Of a DNA stretch of 15,862 nt, positions 1 to 6,731 are shown in pieces; position 1 is the stretch's first letter, and each line of letters opens with the position of its first letter. The translations under genes and the position numbers were made by a program. This DNA is from Faucicola sp032089155 (GTDB lineage Bacteria > Pseudomonadota > Gammaproteobacteria > Pseudomonadales > Moraxellaceae): positions 1 through 15,862 of the forward strand of contig DAMDEV010000051.1 in the NCBI GenBank assembly GCA_032089155.1, read 5' to 3'. The notes beneath the pieces are model-generated. The model was not told where the DNA came from, ran no database searches, and saw only the letters and a list, made by a program, of their open reading frames with translations.

Positions 1-516
1 ACATGTTGGACTTCTTTTTTTTATCCTTTCTTATGTCGAATTCAGGTTAAATACGGTATTGACGTCAATCTAGATGATAACACCTTGCTAAAATCCGCGG
101 ATTTTGTCACCACCACGCTGCATAAAACCGTTCTCATAGTCGCAGGCGACAATGACTCACCTGAGCTATTAGCCGATGCCATATCAGATACCGATGTGTT
201 GGTACACGAGGCGACTTATACCCAAGCAATTGCTGATAAACGAAAAGTAACCCCTAATTATTTTGACCCCATGCATTCAACCGCCAAGCAAGTTGCCGAG
301 TTTGCGCAGCTATCACAGTTAAGAAACCTGATTTTGACCCATTTTAGCGCGCGTTTTCAACCTTTTGATAAACCTGGTAGCAAAACTTTAAATATGTCAG
401 ATATTCGGGCAGAAGTTGCTACCAGTTATCAAGGTAACTTTTGGCTTGCCCAAGATTTTGATGAATTTGAAATCGACAATGGCAACGTTAAAAAACGAAA
501 TACGCAAATAAACTAA
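1..516 (+). CDS. rnz: Ribonuclease Z-like metallo-beta-lactamase protein, C-terminal part (5' end outside window)
   Basis: This is the C-terminal 171 residues of a metallo-beta-lactamase-fold RNA endonuclease of the RNase Z/RNase BN family, which matures tRNA 3' ends in the cytoplasm. The frame is open from the first base, so the gene begins upstream of the window; the TTG at 85 is internal, not a start. Visible motifs, numbered from the first codon: VAGDND with a metal-binding Asp at residue 50, VHEATY (H69, E70), the HST segment with H92, and the LTHFSAR motif with the metal-ligand His at 114. These fit the C-terminal half of the active site. The first ~18 residues (bases 1-54) are poorly recognisable and contain a run of eight T, so a frame problem there cannot be excluded. 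A weak AT-rich hairpin follows. RNase Z is the best fit; another RNA-processing member of the same fold is possible. Confidence 0.8.
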   Translation, partial: TCWTSFFYPFLCRIQVKYGIDVNLDDNTLLKSADFVTTTLHKTVLIVAGDNDSPELLADAISDTDVLVHEATYTQAIADKRKVTPNYFDPMHSTAKQVAEFAQLSQLRNLILTHFSARFQPFDKPGSKTLNMSDIRAEVATSYQGNFWLAQDFDEFEIDNGNVKKRNTQIN

Positions 517-552
517 CCCCCAGAAAGCTATCTTGTTAAAAGAAAATTTTGT

Positions 553-579
553 AAAAAGTTTTATTGATAACTTTTTTTT
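553..579 (+). terminator. Possible weak Rho-independent terminator after rnz
   Basis: An eight-base perfect stem, AAAAAGTT (553-560) pairing with AACTTTTT (569-576), encloses an eight-base loop and runs into more T residues. It lies 36 bases after the rnz stop. The stem has only one G-C pair, so termination may be inefficient. Confidence 0.4.
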
Positions 580-623
580 ATACGCACCAGTCAAATTTAC
601 TTGTTATTCCGCCTAGAATTGTT

Positions 624-678
624 TTGCATAATTAATTATATTTATGGTAATTTAATTATCATTTTTTTAATTTATAAC
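624..678 (+). promoter_or_regulatory. AT-rich candidate promoter region of the pnt operon
   Basis: The 222-base gap between rnz and pntAA is strongly AT-rich. Candidates are TTGCAT (624-629) with a TG-extended TAATTT (648-653, spacer 18), and TATAAC (673-678) without a clear -35. A perfect 12-base palindrome, ATAATTAATTAT, sits at 628-639. The exact start site cannot be chosen from sequence alone. Confidence 0.25.
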
Positions 679-738
679 TGTCTTAGCTAATCGTCAGTTG
701 TGGATTGAGAATCCAACCGAACCGCTTGAGGAGAGTGT

Positions 739-1860
739 ATGCAAATTGGTGTACCAAAAGAAACTGCATTATATGAAAATCGGATTGCGATTACCCCCGA
801 TACCATTAAAAAGTTCATCAAGTTGGGTCACAATATTGTGGTCGAACGCGATGCGGGTAAAGGTTCGTTTATTACCAATGATGCGTTGGAACAAGCAGGG
901 GCACAAATTGTTGAGGATGCGATCTCAACAAGTGATGTGGTGCTGACGGTCAATAGCTTGCCGATTGAACAAATCAACCAACTAAAACAAGAAGCGATTG
1001 TCATCGGTATGATGAATCCGTATCGCAATGCCAATTTGCAGGACTATGCCAATCGCCACGCCAAAGTATATGCCATGGAGCTATTGCCCCGAACTTTGTC
1101 GCGGGCGCAGAATATGGACGTGTTGTCATCCCAAGCCAACTTGGCAGGTTATAAAGCGGTGATTTTGGCTGCCAACCAGTTTGGTCGTCCTTTCCCCATG
1201 TTTATGACATCGGCAGGCACGGTGAAACCTGCGCGTATTGTCATCCTAGGCGTGGGCGTCGCGGGTCTGCAAGCAATTGCAACCGCCCGTCGTTTGGGTG
1301 CCGTTGTAGAAGCCAGTGACTTACGTCCCACCGTGCGTGATCAAGTGGAGTCCGTCGGTGGTAAATGGCTCGATGTCCCCATGAGCGATGAGGAAAAAGC
1401 CAAAGCCAAAGACACAGGCGGCTATGCCTGGACACCGTCTGAGCAGTATATCAAAGACCAAGCCGCGGTTGTCGATAAAGCAGTCAGCCAAGCAGATATC
1501 GTGATTACCACGGCTCAAATTCCTGGTCGCAATGCGCCTCGTTTGATACACCAAGCTACCATCGATAAAATGAAATCTGGCTCAATCCTACTCGATATGG
1601 CAGTGGAAACAGGCGGTAACGTAGAAGGCTCAGTGGTCGGACAAAATATCATCACCCCAAACGGTGTCACCATCATGGGTGTGCCCAATATTCCATCGAC
1701 CTTGGCGGCGCAGTCATCGGCATTGTATGCCAATAATTTATATAACTTTTTTGCAACCTTGATGGATGACAATAAAGTGTTTGCGCTCAATCCAGAAGAT
1801 GAAATCCAAAAAGCCTTGCTGGTTACTAGCCAAGGTCAAGTATTGTTAGCCAGTCGCTAA
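739..1860 (+). CDS. pntAA: NAD(P) transhydrogenase subunit alpha part 1 (PntAA, NAD(H)-binding domain I)
   Basis: PntAA is the soluble NAD(H)-binding component of the proton-translocating transhydrogenase, which couples hydride transfer between NAD(H) and NADP(H) to proton movement across the inner membrane. The 373-residue protein starts with the typical MQIGVPKET and carries a Rossmann dinucleotide site GVGVAG (G171, G173, G176), with the acidic residue D194 ending the second strand (EASDLRP), followed by the RPTVRDQVESVGG segment characteristic of the family. The protein ends before the membrane segments, which are encoded by the next gene, so the alpha subunit is of the split type. The ATG is supported by AGGAG at 729-733, five bases upstream. 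It is first of three co-directional genes, with a 43-base gap to pntAB. Confidence 0.95.
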   Translation: MQIGVPKETALYENRIAITPDTIKKFIKLGHNIVVERDAGKGSFITNDALEQAGAQIVEDAISTSDVVLTVNSLPIEQINQLKQEAIVIGMMNPYRNANLQDYANRHAKVYAMELLPRTLSRAQNMDVLSSQANLAGYKAVILAANQFGRPFPMFMTSAGTVKPARIVILGVGVAGLQAIATARRLGAVVEASDLRPTVRDQVESVGGKWLDVPMSDEEKAKAKDTGGYAWTPSEQYIKDQAAVVDKAVSQADIVITTAQIPGRNAPRLIHQATIDKMKSGSILLDMAVETGGNVEGSVVGQNIITPNGVTIMGVPNIPSTLAAQSSALYANNLYNFFATLMDDNKVFALNPEDEIQKALLVTSQGQVLLASR

Positions 1861-1903
1861 CCTAATTTTCATTTAATTTTACCTATCGAGGTTAGGAGGT
1901 TTT

Positions 1904-2266
1904 ATGTTATTGACCCTATTAGCGTCTGCGACATCTGCCACCCCATTTGTGGCAATCTTTAGTATCTTTGTTTTGGCTATTTTTGTGGGTTATTACGTGG
2001 TTTGGGGGGTAACGCCTGCACTGCATACCCCGCTCATGGCGGTGACTAATGCATTGTCCAGTATTGTCATCGTCGGTGCCATGCTGCAGACCGTCAGCAT
2101 CGATGGCAATATGTTTACCCCGACAAGTCTTTTGGGTGCATTTGCAGTATTTTTAGCCAGCATCAATATTTTTGGTGGTTTTTCGGTGACGGAACGTATG
2201 CTAGCGATGTTTAAATCAAAAGATAAAAAAGCCAAAGCTGAGCCAAACAAAGAAGGAAATGCTTGA
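1904..2266 (+). CDS. pntAB: NAD(P) transhydrogenase subunit alpha part 2 (PntAB, membrane domain II part)
   Basis: This 120-residue membrane protein corresponds to the C-terminal membrane part of the E. coli PntA chain, here encoded separately. Three hydrophobic segments are visible at about residues 15-37, 47-65 and 75-95, followed by a short Lys-rich cytoplasmic tail. The stretch VWGVTPALHTPLMAVTNALS is typical of the family. Together with the membrane half of PntB it should form the proton channel. A strong Shine-Dalgarno, AGGAGG (1894-1899), precedes the ATG. Its TGA stop shares its last base with the pntB ATG (TGATG), which suggests translational coupling. Confidence 0.93.
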   Translation: MLLTLLASATSATPFVAIFSIFVLAIFVGYYVVWGVTPALHTPLMAVTNALSSIVIVGAMLQTVSIDGNMFTPTSLLGAFAVFLASINIFGGFSVTERMLAMFKSKDKKAKAEPNKEGNA

Positions 2267-3666
2267 TGAATGAGAATTTGAATTGGGTCGCCCAACATGC
2301 GGATTGGTTTTATTTGATTGGTGCGGTGCTATTTATTTTAACCTTACGGGGTTTATCGAGCCCAAAAACCGCCATCCGTGGTAATCGATTCGGTATGATA
2401 GGTATGGCGATTGCCATTATCACCACCTTTTTCTTGGCACCCAGTCCGGTGTTTGTATTAATTGTTGGCGCGATGGTTTTGGGCGCGGTGGTCGGCACTT
2501 GGAAAGCACGTACTGTTGCCATGACCCAAATGCCAGAAACCGTGGCTTTGATGCACTCTTTAGTGGGTCTATCGGCGGTTGCCATCGCGCTAGCGAGTGT
2601 ATTACATACGGGCATCGAGCATAGCACCATTGCGCGGTTTGAGTTGTTCGTGGGCTGTTTTATTGGTGCGATTACCTTCTCAGCGTCACTGTTTGCTTTT
2701 GGTAAATTGGCGGCAAAAAGCTGGGCAAAGACGCTTAAAGGCAGTTGGGTAAAACCTGTCCAAGCGTTATTATTCATCGCCATGATTGCGTTTGGTATTA
2801 TGTATTTTACCACCCAATCCATGCCAGCGTTTTATGCCATGACCATCCTTGCTATTATTTTTGGTTGGATGTGGATTGCGCCGATTGGCGGCGGTGATAT
2901 GCCTGTGGTGGTATCGCTACTCAACTCATTTTCTGGGTGGGCGGCAGCCGGTATCGGTTTTACCCTAGGCAACTCAATGCTGATTATCGCAGGGTCGCTG
3001 GTCGGTTCATCTGGGGCGATTTTGTCCTACATTATGTGTAAAGCCATGAACCGTTCACTGCTCAACGTATTGTTTGGCGGTATATCAAGCAGCTCAGCCG
3101 CCGCGACAGAAGAAGATACGGGACCGAAAACTTACCGTACAGGCTCACCTGAAGATGCTGCCTTTATGATGGAAAACTCTAGCAGTGTCGTTATTGTGCC
3201 AGGTTATGGTATGGCACAAGGCCGTGCCCAAAATGCGGTAAAAGAGCTTTATGAAATGCTTAAAGAAGAAGGCGTGGACGTGCGTTTTGCCATTCACCCT
3301 GTGGCAGGTCGTATGCCAGGTCATATGAACGTACTATTGGCTGAAGCAGATGTGCCGTATGAAGACATCTTAGAAATGGATGAAATCAACTCCGACTTTG
3401 CAGGTACTGATGTTGTGCTGATTATCGGTGCCAATGACGTTGTCAATCCAGCGGCAAAAGACGATCCAAACTCACCCATCTTTGGTATGCCGATTCTTGA
3501 AGCAAATAAAGCGCAAACCGTGATGGTCATCAAACGCTCAATGAGTGCCGGCTACGCAGGTCTTGATAATAGCTTGTTCTACATGGACAAAACCATGATG
3601 ATCTTTGGCGATGCCAAAAAAGTGGTAGAAGACATGATTCGTCATATCAATGGCACAGGTCACTAA
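2266..3666 (+). CDS. pntB: NAD(P) transhydrogenase subunit beta (PntB)
   Basis: PntB carries most of the membrane channel (domain II) and the NADP(H)-binding domain III. With the ATG at 2266 it is 466 residues, the usual family length. A TTG one codon upstream is possible but not preferred, because AAGGA at 2253-2257 is well placed for the ATG and the TGATG overlap is typical. Hydrophobic helices fill roughly the first 270 residues. The segment MTQMPETVALMHSLVG contains H97, aligning with the proton-path His91 of E. coli PntB. Domain III shows GYGMAQG (313-319), the IGANDVVNP loop (387-395) and KRSMSAGYAG (423-432), all NADP-site elements. A perfect 12-bp hairpin terminator follows at 3685. 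Confidence 0.96.
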   Translation: MNENLNWVAQHADWFYLIGAVLFILTLRGLSSPKTAIRGNRFGMIGMAIAIITTFFLAPSPVFVLIVGAMVLGAVVGTWKARTVAMTQMPETVALMHSLVGLSAVAIALASVLHTGIEHSTIARFELFVGCFIGAITFSASLFAFGKLAAKSWAKTLKGSWVKPVQALLFIAMIAFGIMYFTTQSMPAFYAMTILAIIFGWMWIAPIGGGDMPVVVSLLNSFSGWAAAGIGFTLGNSMLIIAGSLVGSSGAILSYIMCKAMNRSLLNVLFGGISSSSAAATEEDTGPKTYRTGSPEDAAFMMENSSSVVIVPGYGMAQGRAQNAVKELYEMLKEEGVDVRFAIHPVAGRMPGHMNVLLAEADVPYEDILEMDEINSDFAGTDVVLIIGANDVVNPAAKDDPNSPIFGMPILEANKAQTVMVIKRSMSAGYAGLDNSLFYMDKTMMIFGDAKKVVEDMIRHINGTGH

Positions 3667-3684
3667 GTTTTTTTGACTTCAATC

Positions 3685-3717
3685 AACCCTGACTAACCAG
3701 TTTAGTCAGGGTTTTTT
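3685..3717 (+). terminator. Rho-independent terminator of the pnt operon
   Basis: A perfect 12-base-pair stem, AACCCTGACTAA (3685-3696) with TTAGTCAGGGTT (3702-3713), has a five-base loop and ends in a T run to 3717. It lies 18 bases after the pntB stop. Confidence 0.92.
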
Positions 3718-3721
3718 ATTT

Positions 3722-3729
3722 GCTATAAT
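3722..3729 (+). promoter_or_regulatory. Extended -10 promoter for the thioesterase-iscX unit
   Basis: TATAAT at 3724-3729 is a perfect -10 box, and the element lies two bases after TG at 3721-3722 (TGC-TATAAT, extended -10). No good -35 is present 17 bases upstream, where the pnt terminator stem lies, as expected for an extended -10 promoter. The ATG is 25 bases downstream, so the leader would be about 18 bases. Confidence 0.65.
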
Positions 3730-3754
3730 CAGGCGGATATCACAAGGAAAATTC

Positions 3755-4267
3755 ATGAATTTATTACTTCGTTACCTTATCTTATGCTTGACGCTAAAAT
3801 CCGATAAAGCAAAGTCATCTAAACCAAGCTATAGCGATGCAATCATCCGCCACTACCGGATTTTGCCACATGATATGGGGTTTCGTCACCATATGCCTAA
3901 TTATCGCTACTTAAGCTTTATTGAGCTCAATATCCAACAGTGGCTGATGCAGCAACGCCCAACGGACAAGCTAGGTTGGGTGATTGCATCGCAACAATTA
4001 ACTTACATCAAAGAAAGCTTTTTGTTTGATAAATTGACGCTTCGCAGTCAACTACTGGCTTGGGATAAAAAATATCTGTATTTTCGCCACGAGTTTTGGG
4101 TGAAAAATGATTTGTATGTGGTGGCATTGACCAAAATTGTATTGATGCTAGATGGGCAAGTGCAGCCGACCAGCCTCATTGTACAGCAAGATGAACAAGC
4201 TCACCCTGTCATCAAAACCTGGCAAGACAATCTTAACGAAATCAAAAAACTCACCCCCATCAAATAA
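3755..4267 (+). CDS. THEM6-like acyl-CoA thioesterase family protein (hotdog fold)
   Basis: The 170-residue protein looks like a 4HBT-type hotdog-fold thioesterase of the THEM6-like branch, which would hydrolyse acyl-CoA thioesters; its substrate cannot be told from sequence. After a short hydrophobic N-terminus (MNLLLRYLILCLTL, a likely membrane anchor rather than a cleaved signal) comes the family signature: the RILPHDMGFRHHMPNYRYLS segment at residues 35-54, with D40 in the position of the usual acidic residue and H45/H46, N49 and Y50 following. The C-terminal half (YIKESFLFDKL, WDKKYLYFRHEFW) fits the strand pattern of the fold. AAGGA at 3744-3748 supports the ATG. Only 12 bases separate it from iscX, so the two are probably cotranscribed. 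Confidence 0.72.
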   Translation: MNLLLRYLILCLTLKSDKAKSSKPSYSDAIIRHYRILPHDMGFRHHMPNYRYLSFIELNIQQWLMQQRPTDKLGWVIASQQLTYIKESFLFDKLTLRSQLLAWDKKYLYFRHEFWVKNDLYVVALTKIVLMLDGQVQPTSLIVQQDEQAHPVIKTWQDNLNEIKKLTPIK

Positions 4268-4279
4268 CTGGAGCAAAAA

Positions 4280-4480
4280 ATGTCCCTCAAATGGAACGAC
4301 ACGTTAGAAATTGCCATTCAACTTTCTGAAAAATACCCTGATGAAGACGTGCAATATATTCGTTTTACCGATTTGCATCGGTATGTGACGCAGTTAGAAG
4401 AATTTAGCGATGACCCAACCAAATCGACTGAAAAACAATTAGAAGCGATTCAAATGGCTTGGCTAGACGAACTAGATTAA
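4280..4480 (+). CDS. iscX: IscX, Fe-S cluster assembly regulator
   Basis: This 66-residue acidic protein matches IscX (YfhJ) over its full length: the LKWNDTLEIAIQL opening, a YPDED turn, the IRFTDLHRYV helix, the EEFSDDP acidic patch and the C-terminal AIQMAWLDE. In E. coli IscX binds iron and the cysteine desulfurase IscS, and competes with frataxin (CyaY) to tune Fe-S cluster assembly. Here it is not next to iscS, iscU, hscA or fdx; instead it follows a thioesterase gene by 12 bases. A GGAG at 4270-4273 lies six bases before the ATG. No clear U-tract terminator follows. Confidence 0.9.
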   Translation: MSLKWNDTLEIAIQLSEKYPDEDVQYIRFTDLHRYVTQLEEFSDDPTKSTEKQLEAIQMAWLDELD

Positions 4481-4694
4481 GCGTCATGCTAGATTCTTAA
4501 ATGGAGCAGCAGATAAATTAATTTACCCATGAAAAATGACCCGCGTTTGCTTAATGCGTCAGGCAAAAAATAACGGTTTTTGACATCATTTGACTTGGGT
4601 AAATAATCATTTGCCAATCCCACGAAGATTGCCAACCCACCAAAATTAGCCGTATCACTGGGTTGTTAGCATGCAGTATTTGGGCTAACATTAT
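4481..4694. other. Convergent intergenic region with short repeats
   Basis: This 214-base gap lies between the 3' ends of iscX (+) and dapE (-). I see no gene. It contains ATTTACCC (4521-4528) inverted as GGGTAAAT (4597-4604), the near-direct repeats TTGCCAATCC (4611-4620) and TTGCCAACCC (4629-4638), and mutually exclusive stems involving CAACCC/GGGTTG (4633/4660), TTAGCC/GGCTAA (4646/4683) and TGTTAGC/GCTAACA (4664/4684). None is followed by a good T run on either strand. Confidence 0.4.
4664..4690. repeat. Inverted repeat just downstream of dapE (possible 3' hairpin)
   Basis: TGTTAGC (4664-4670) and GCTAACA (4684-4690) form a seven-base perfect stem with a 13-base loop, four bases beyond the dapE stop. 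It would fold in transcripts of either strand. It lacks a T tract, so it may protect a 3' end or help termination, but it is not a classic terminator. Confidence 0.4.
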
Positions 4695-5933
4695 TTAGTT
4701 TAACAGTAAGTTTTGTAATATTTGCTCATAAATTGCGGCAAGTTTGCCCAAATCTTCGACTTCTACACATTCATCAATTTGGTGGATGGTGGCATTACGC
4801 ACGCCAAGCTCAACCACTTCAGGCGACCTATTGTCAACATTCAACGTTGCGATAAAACGACCATCTGAGGTGCCGCCTGTGGTTGAAAGCTGCGTATCTG
4901 TCCCTGTCACGGCTTTAATCGCGGATTGACAGGCGCCGACGAGTTTGCCTTGCGGTGTCAAAAATGGGTTACCCGATAGTTTCCAATTGATGTGATAATT
5001 GGCTGCACCGTCTTGAAAATGCTTGTCAAAAATCGCATGGGTGGTCGCTTTAAGTTTCTCATCGTTGGTCTCAGTGGAAAAACGAAAATTAAACTCGGCG
5101 CTTAAAGTTGCAGGAATCACATTGTTAGCCCCAGTGCCTGCATGAAGGTTTGAGATTTGCAGGGTGGTGGCAGGAAAATATGCATTGCCATTGTCCCAAG
5201 TTTGGCTACAAAGCTCGGATAGTGCTGGCAAAGCATAATGAATAGGGTTTACTGCCAAATGCGGGTAGGCAACATGGCCTTGTTTGCCGGTGACCGTCAA
5301 AACGGCGCCAAGCGAGCCACGGCGACCATTTTTGATGATATCGCCCAAGGTGTGAGTGCTAGAGGGTTCGCCAATCAAGCAATAGGTTATTGGTTGGTTG
5401 CGCGATTGCAATGTTTCCACCACTTTGATTGTACCGTTAACCGAAGGACCTTCTTCATCAGCAGTAATTAAAAAAGCAATTGAGCCGTGATGATTGGGGT
5501 GCTTGGCGACAAAATTTTCAACAGCGACAGTAAATGCCGCAATCGCTGTTTTCATGTCTGCAGCACCACGCCCATACAGTATGCCATCTTTGATAGTAGG
5601 CTCAAATGGCGGATAGGTCCATTGGCTGACATCGCCCGTAGGCACGACATCGGTATGTCCTGCAAAGCATAATACGGGCGCCTGCGCCTGCCCACGACCT
5701 TGACGGATTGCCCATAAATTTTTGACTTCTGCTTCGCGTCCTGTTGCGCCTTTTTCACCAAAGTATAAAAACTCACAATCAAAGCCGAGGTGGTTAAGCC
5801 GCTCAGCCAGTATATTTTGACAGTCAAGGTCAGTTGGCGTCACTGATGGCTCGCGCATCAGCTGTAAACTTAGTGCTAAAGTTTGCGCTTGGAGGTGGTC
5901 TAAATCAGTGGCGTTACTGGCATAATCAGTCAT
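4695..5933 (-). CDS. dapE: Succinyl-diaminopimelate desuccinylase (DapE)
   Basis: DapE is a di-zinc M20-family hydrolase that removes succinate from N-succinyl-LL-diaminopimelate in the pathway to meso-diaminopimelate (peptidoglycan) and lysine. The metal and catalytic residues are all visible: H93 and D95 in AGHTDVVP, D126 in GRGAADMK, the catalytic/ligand pair E160-E161 in TADEEGP, E189 in IGEPSS, and H384 in NATIHQIDE. The GRRGSL and STTGGTSDGRF segments are family hallmarks. I chose the ATG at 5933 (412 residues): GAGGA lies seven bases upstream, while the TTG eight codons earlier (5957) would swallow this ribosome site. The N-terminus is about 25 residues longer than in H. influenzae DapE. 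It is transcribed alone and divergently from the exporter gene. Confidence 0.95.
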   Translation of the reverse strand: MTDYASNATDLDHLQAQTLALSLQLMREPSVTPTDLDCQNILAERLNHLGFDCEFLYFGEKGATGREAEVKNLWAIRQGRGQAQAPVLCFAGHTDVVPTGDVSQWTYPPFEPTIKDGILYGRGAADMKTAIAAFTVAVENFVAKHPNHHGSIAFLITADEEGPSVNGTIKVVETLQSRNQPITYCLIGEPSSTHTLGDIIKNGRRGSLGAVLTVTGKQGHVAYPHLAVNPIHYALPALSELCSQTWDNGNAYFPATTLQISNLHAGTGANNVIPATLSAEFNFRFSTETNDEKLKATTHAIFDKHFQDGAANYHINWKLSGNPFLTPQGKLVGACQSAIKAVTGTDTQLSTTGGTSDGRFIATLNVDNRSPEVVELGVRNATIHQIDECVEVEDLGKLAAIYEQILQNLLLN

Positions 5934-5979
5934 TGTCGTTTCCTCAAAATCTCTCAAAAATCTCGCTTATTTGCGCTGC

Positions 5980-5988
5980 ATATTAGCA
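5980..5988 (-). promoter_or_regulatory. Extended -10 promoter candidate for dapE
   Basis: On the - strand, TGC-TAATAT (5988 to 5980) forms an extended -10 element about 47 bases before the dapE ATG. No convincing -35 is present. It overlaps the cluster of TTAGC repeats listed next. Confidence 0.45.
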
Positions 5989-6007
5989 TAAATTAGCGCC
6001 TTAGCGC
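5983..6007. repeat. Three TTAGC repeats over the dapE promoter
   Basis: TTAGC occurs at 5983-5987, 5993-5997 and 6001-6005; the last two are extended to TTAGCGC. They lie over and just upstream of the candidate dapE -10. They could be an operator or chance in a small region. Confidence 0.35.
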
Positions 6008-6040
6008 GTCGCATTGTTCGCAATCACTCAGGATTTTGGC

Positions 6041-6046
6041 TACAAT
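6041..6046 (+). promoter_or_regulatory. Candidate -10 box for the LysE-type exporter gene
   Basis: TACAAT at 6041-6046 is a good -10 match, 80 bases before the chosen ATG at 6126. A -35 is not clear. If used, transcription would start near 6053, which excludes the TTG at 6036 as the start codon. Confidence 0.35.
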
Positions 6047-6125
6047 ACGCTTTTTTCTCGCTATGCTTTTTTTTACTGGGCTTTTTTGTGTTTTTTGCGA
6101 ATGTTACTGGGGACGTGTGGTACCG

Positions 6126-6731
6126 ATGAATATCTCTACTTTTTTCATGGGCATGAGCGTCTGCTTTTCCCTAATTTTAGCAATTGGGGCACAGAATGCG
6201 TTTGTGCTTAAACAAGGGCTAAAACAACAATTTGTCTTTATCGTGTGTTTGATTTGCGCGTTATCTGATGCGGTGTTGATTACCGGTGGTGTGTTTGGTT
6301 TTGGCAAGCTGATTTCGCAATTTCCACTGATTATCAGCATTGCCAAGTACGCAGGGGCGTTGTTTTTAATTGTGTATGGTGCCCGAAGTTTTATTGCGGC
6401 TTATCAATCAAACCAATCGCTCGTGGCGCAGGGTGAAGACGTTGGTAATTTAAAACAAGTGATTGCCATGTGCTTGGCATTTACTTGGCTCAATCCCCAT
6501 GTGTATTTAGATACGGTGATTTTGCTTGGGACGATTGCGTCACAGGTTACCGATAAACTGGCGTTTGCGTTGGGTGCAATTTTATCTTCGTTTATTTTCT
6601 TTTTTAGTTTGGGTTATGGTGCGCGTGTGCTGCAGCCGCTATTTGCCAAACCCCTGTCTTGGAAAATTCTTGATATCCTCATCGGGGTTGTGATGTGGGG
6701 GATTGCGGCAAGTTTATTACTGGCTAAGTAG
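6126..6731 (+). CDS. LysE/ArgO-type amino-acid exporter
   Basis: This 201-residue inner-membrane protein belongs to the LysE family, whose members export basic amino acids such as arginine or lysine. From the ATG at 6126 it aligns end to end with ArgO/LysE: the first helix leads into AIGAQNAFVLKQG (GAQN at 21-24), followed by CALSDAVLI, a central hydrophilic loop, then LAFTWLNPHVYLDTVILLG, a strong family signature, and two C-terminal helices. About six hydrophobic segments are present. The frame stays open upstream to a TTG at 6036, adding 30 residues that the family lacks, so I rejected that start; the ribosome site for 6126 is weak. The last 15 bases overlap the 3' end of the opposite-strand oxygenase gene. 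The transported substrate (Arg or Lys) is not determinable. No LysG/ArgP-type regulator is adjacent. Confidence 0.85.
   Translation: MNISTFFMGMSVCFSLILAIGAQNAFVLKQGLKQQFVFIVCLICALSDAVLITGGVFGFGKLISQFPLIISIAKYAGALFLIVYGARSFIAAYQSNQSLVAQGEDVGNLKQVIAMCLAFTWLNPHVYLDTVILLGTIASQVTDKLAFALGAILSSFIFFFSLGYGARVLQPLFAKPLSWKILDILIGVVMWGIAASLLLAK

Noticed and set aside
1861..1903. Possible frameshift that split pntA into two genes
   Set aside because: The separate pntAB has its own strong ribosome site and ATG, and a split alpha subunit is a known arrangement in many bacteria.
2310..2822. A 170-residue open frame on the - strand inside pntB
   Set aside because: It is the reverse-complement shadow of the membrane part of PntB, without family resemblance.
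6036..6125. N-terminal extension of the exporter from the TTG at 6036
   Set aside because: The added 30 residues have no counterpart in ArgO/LysE, and the TTG lies upstream of the likely -10 box.
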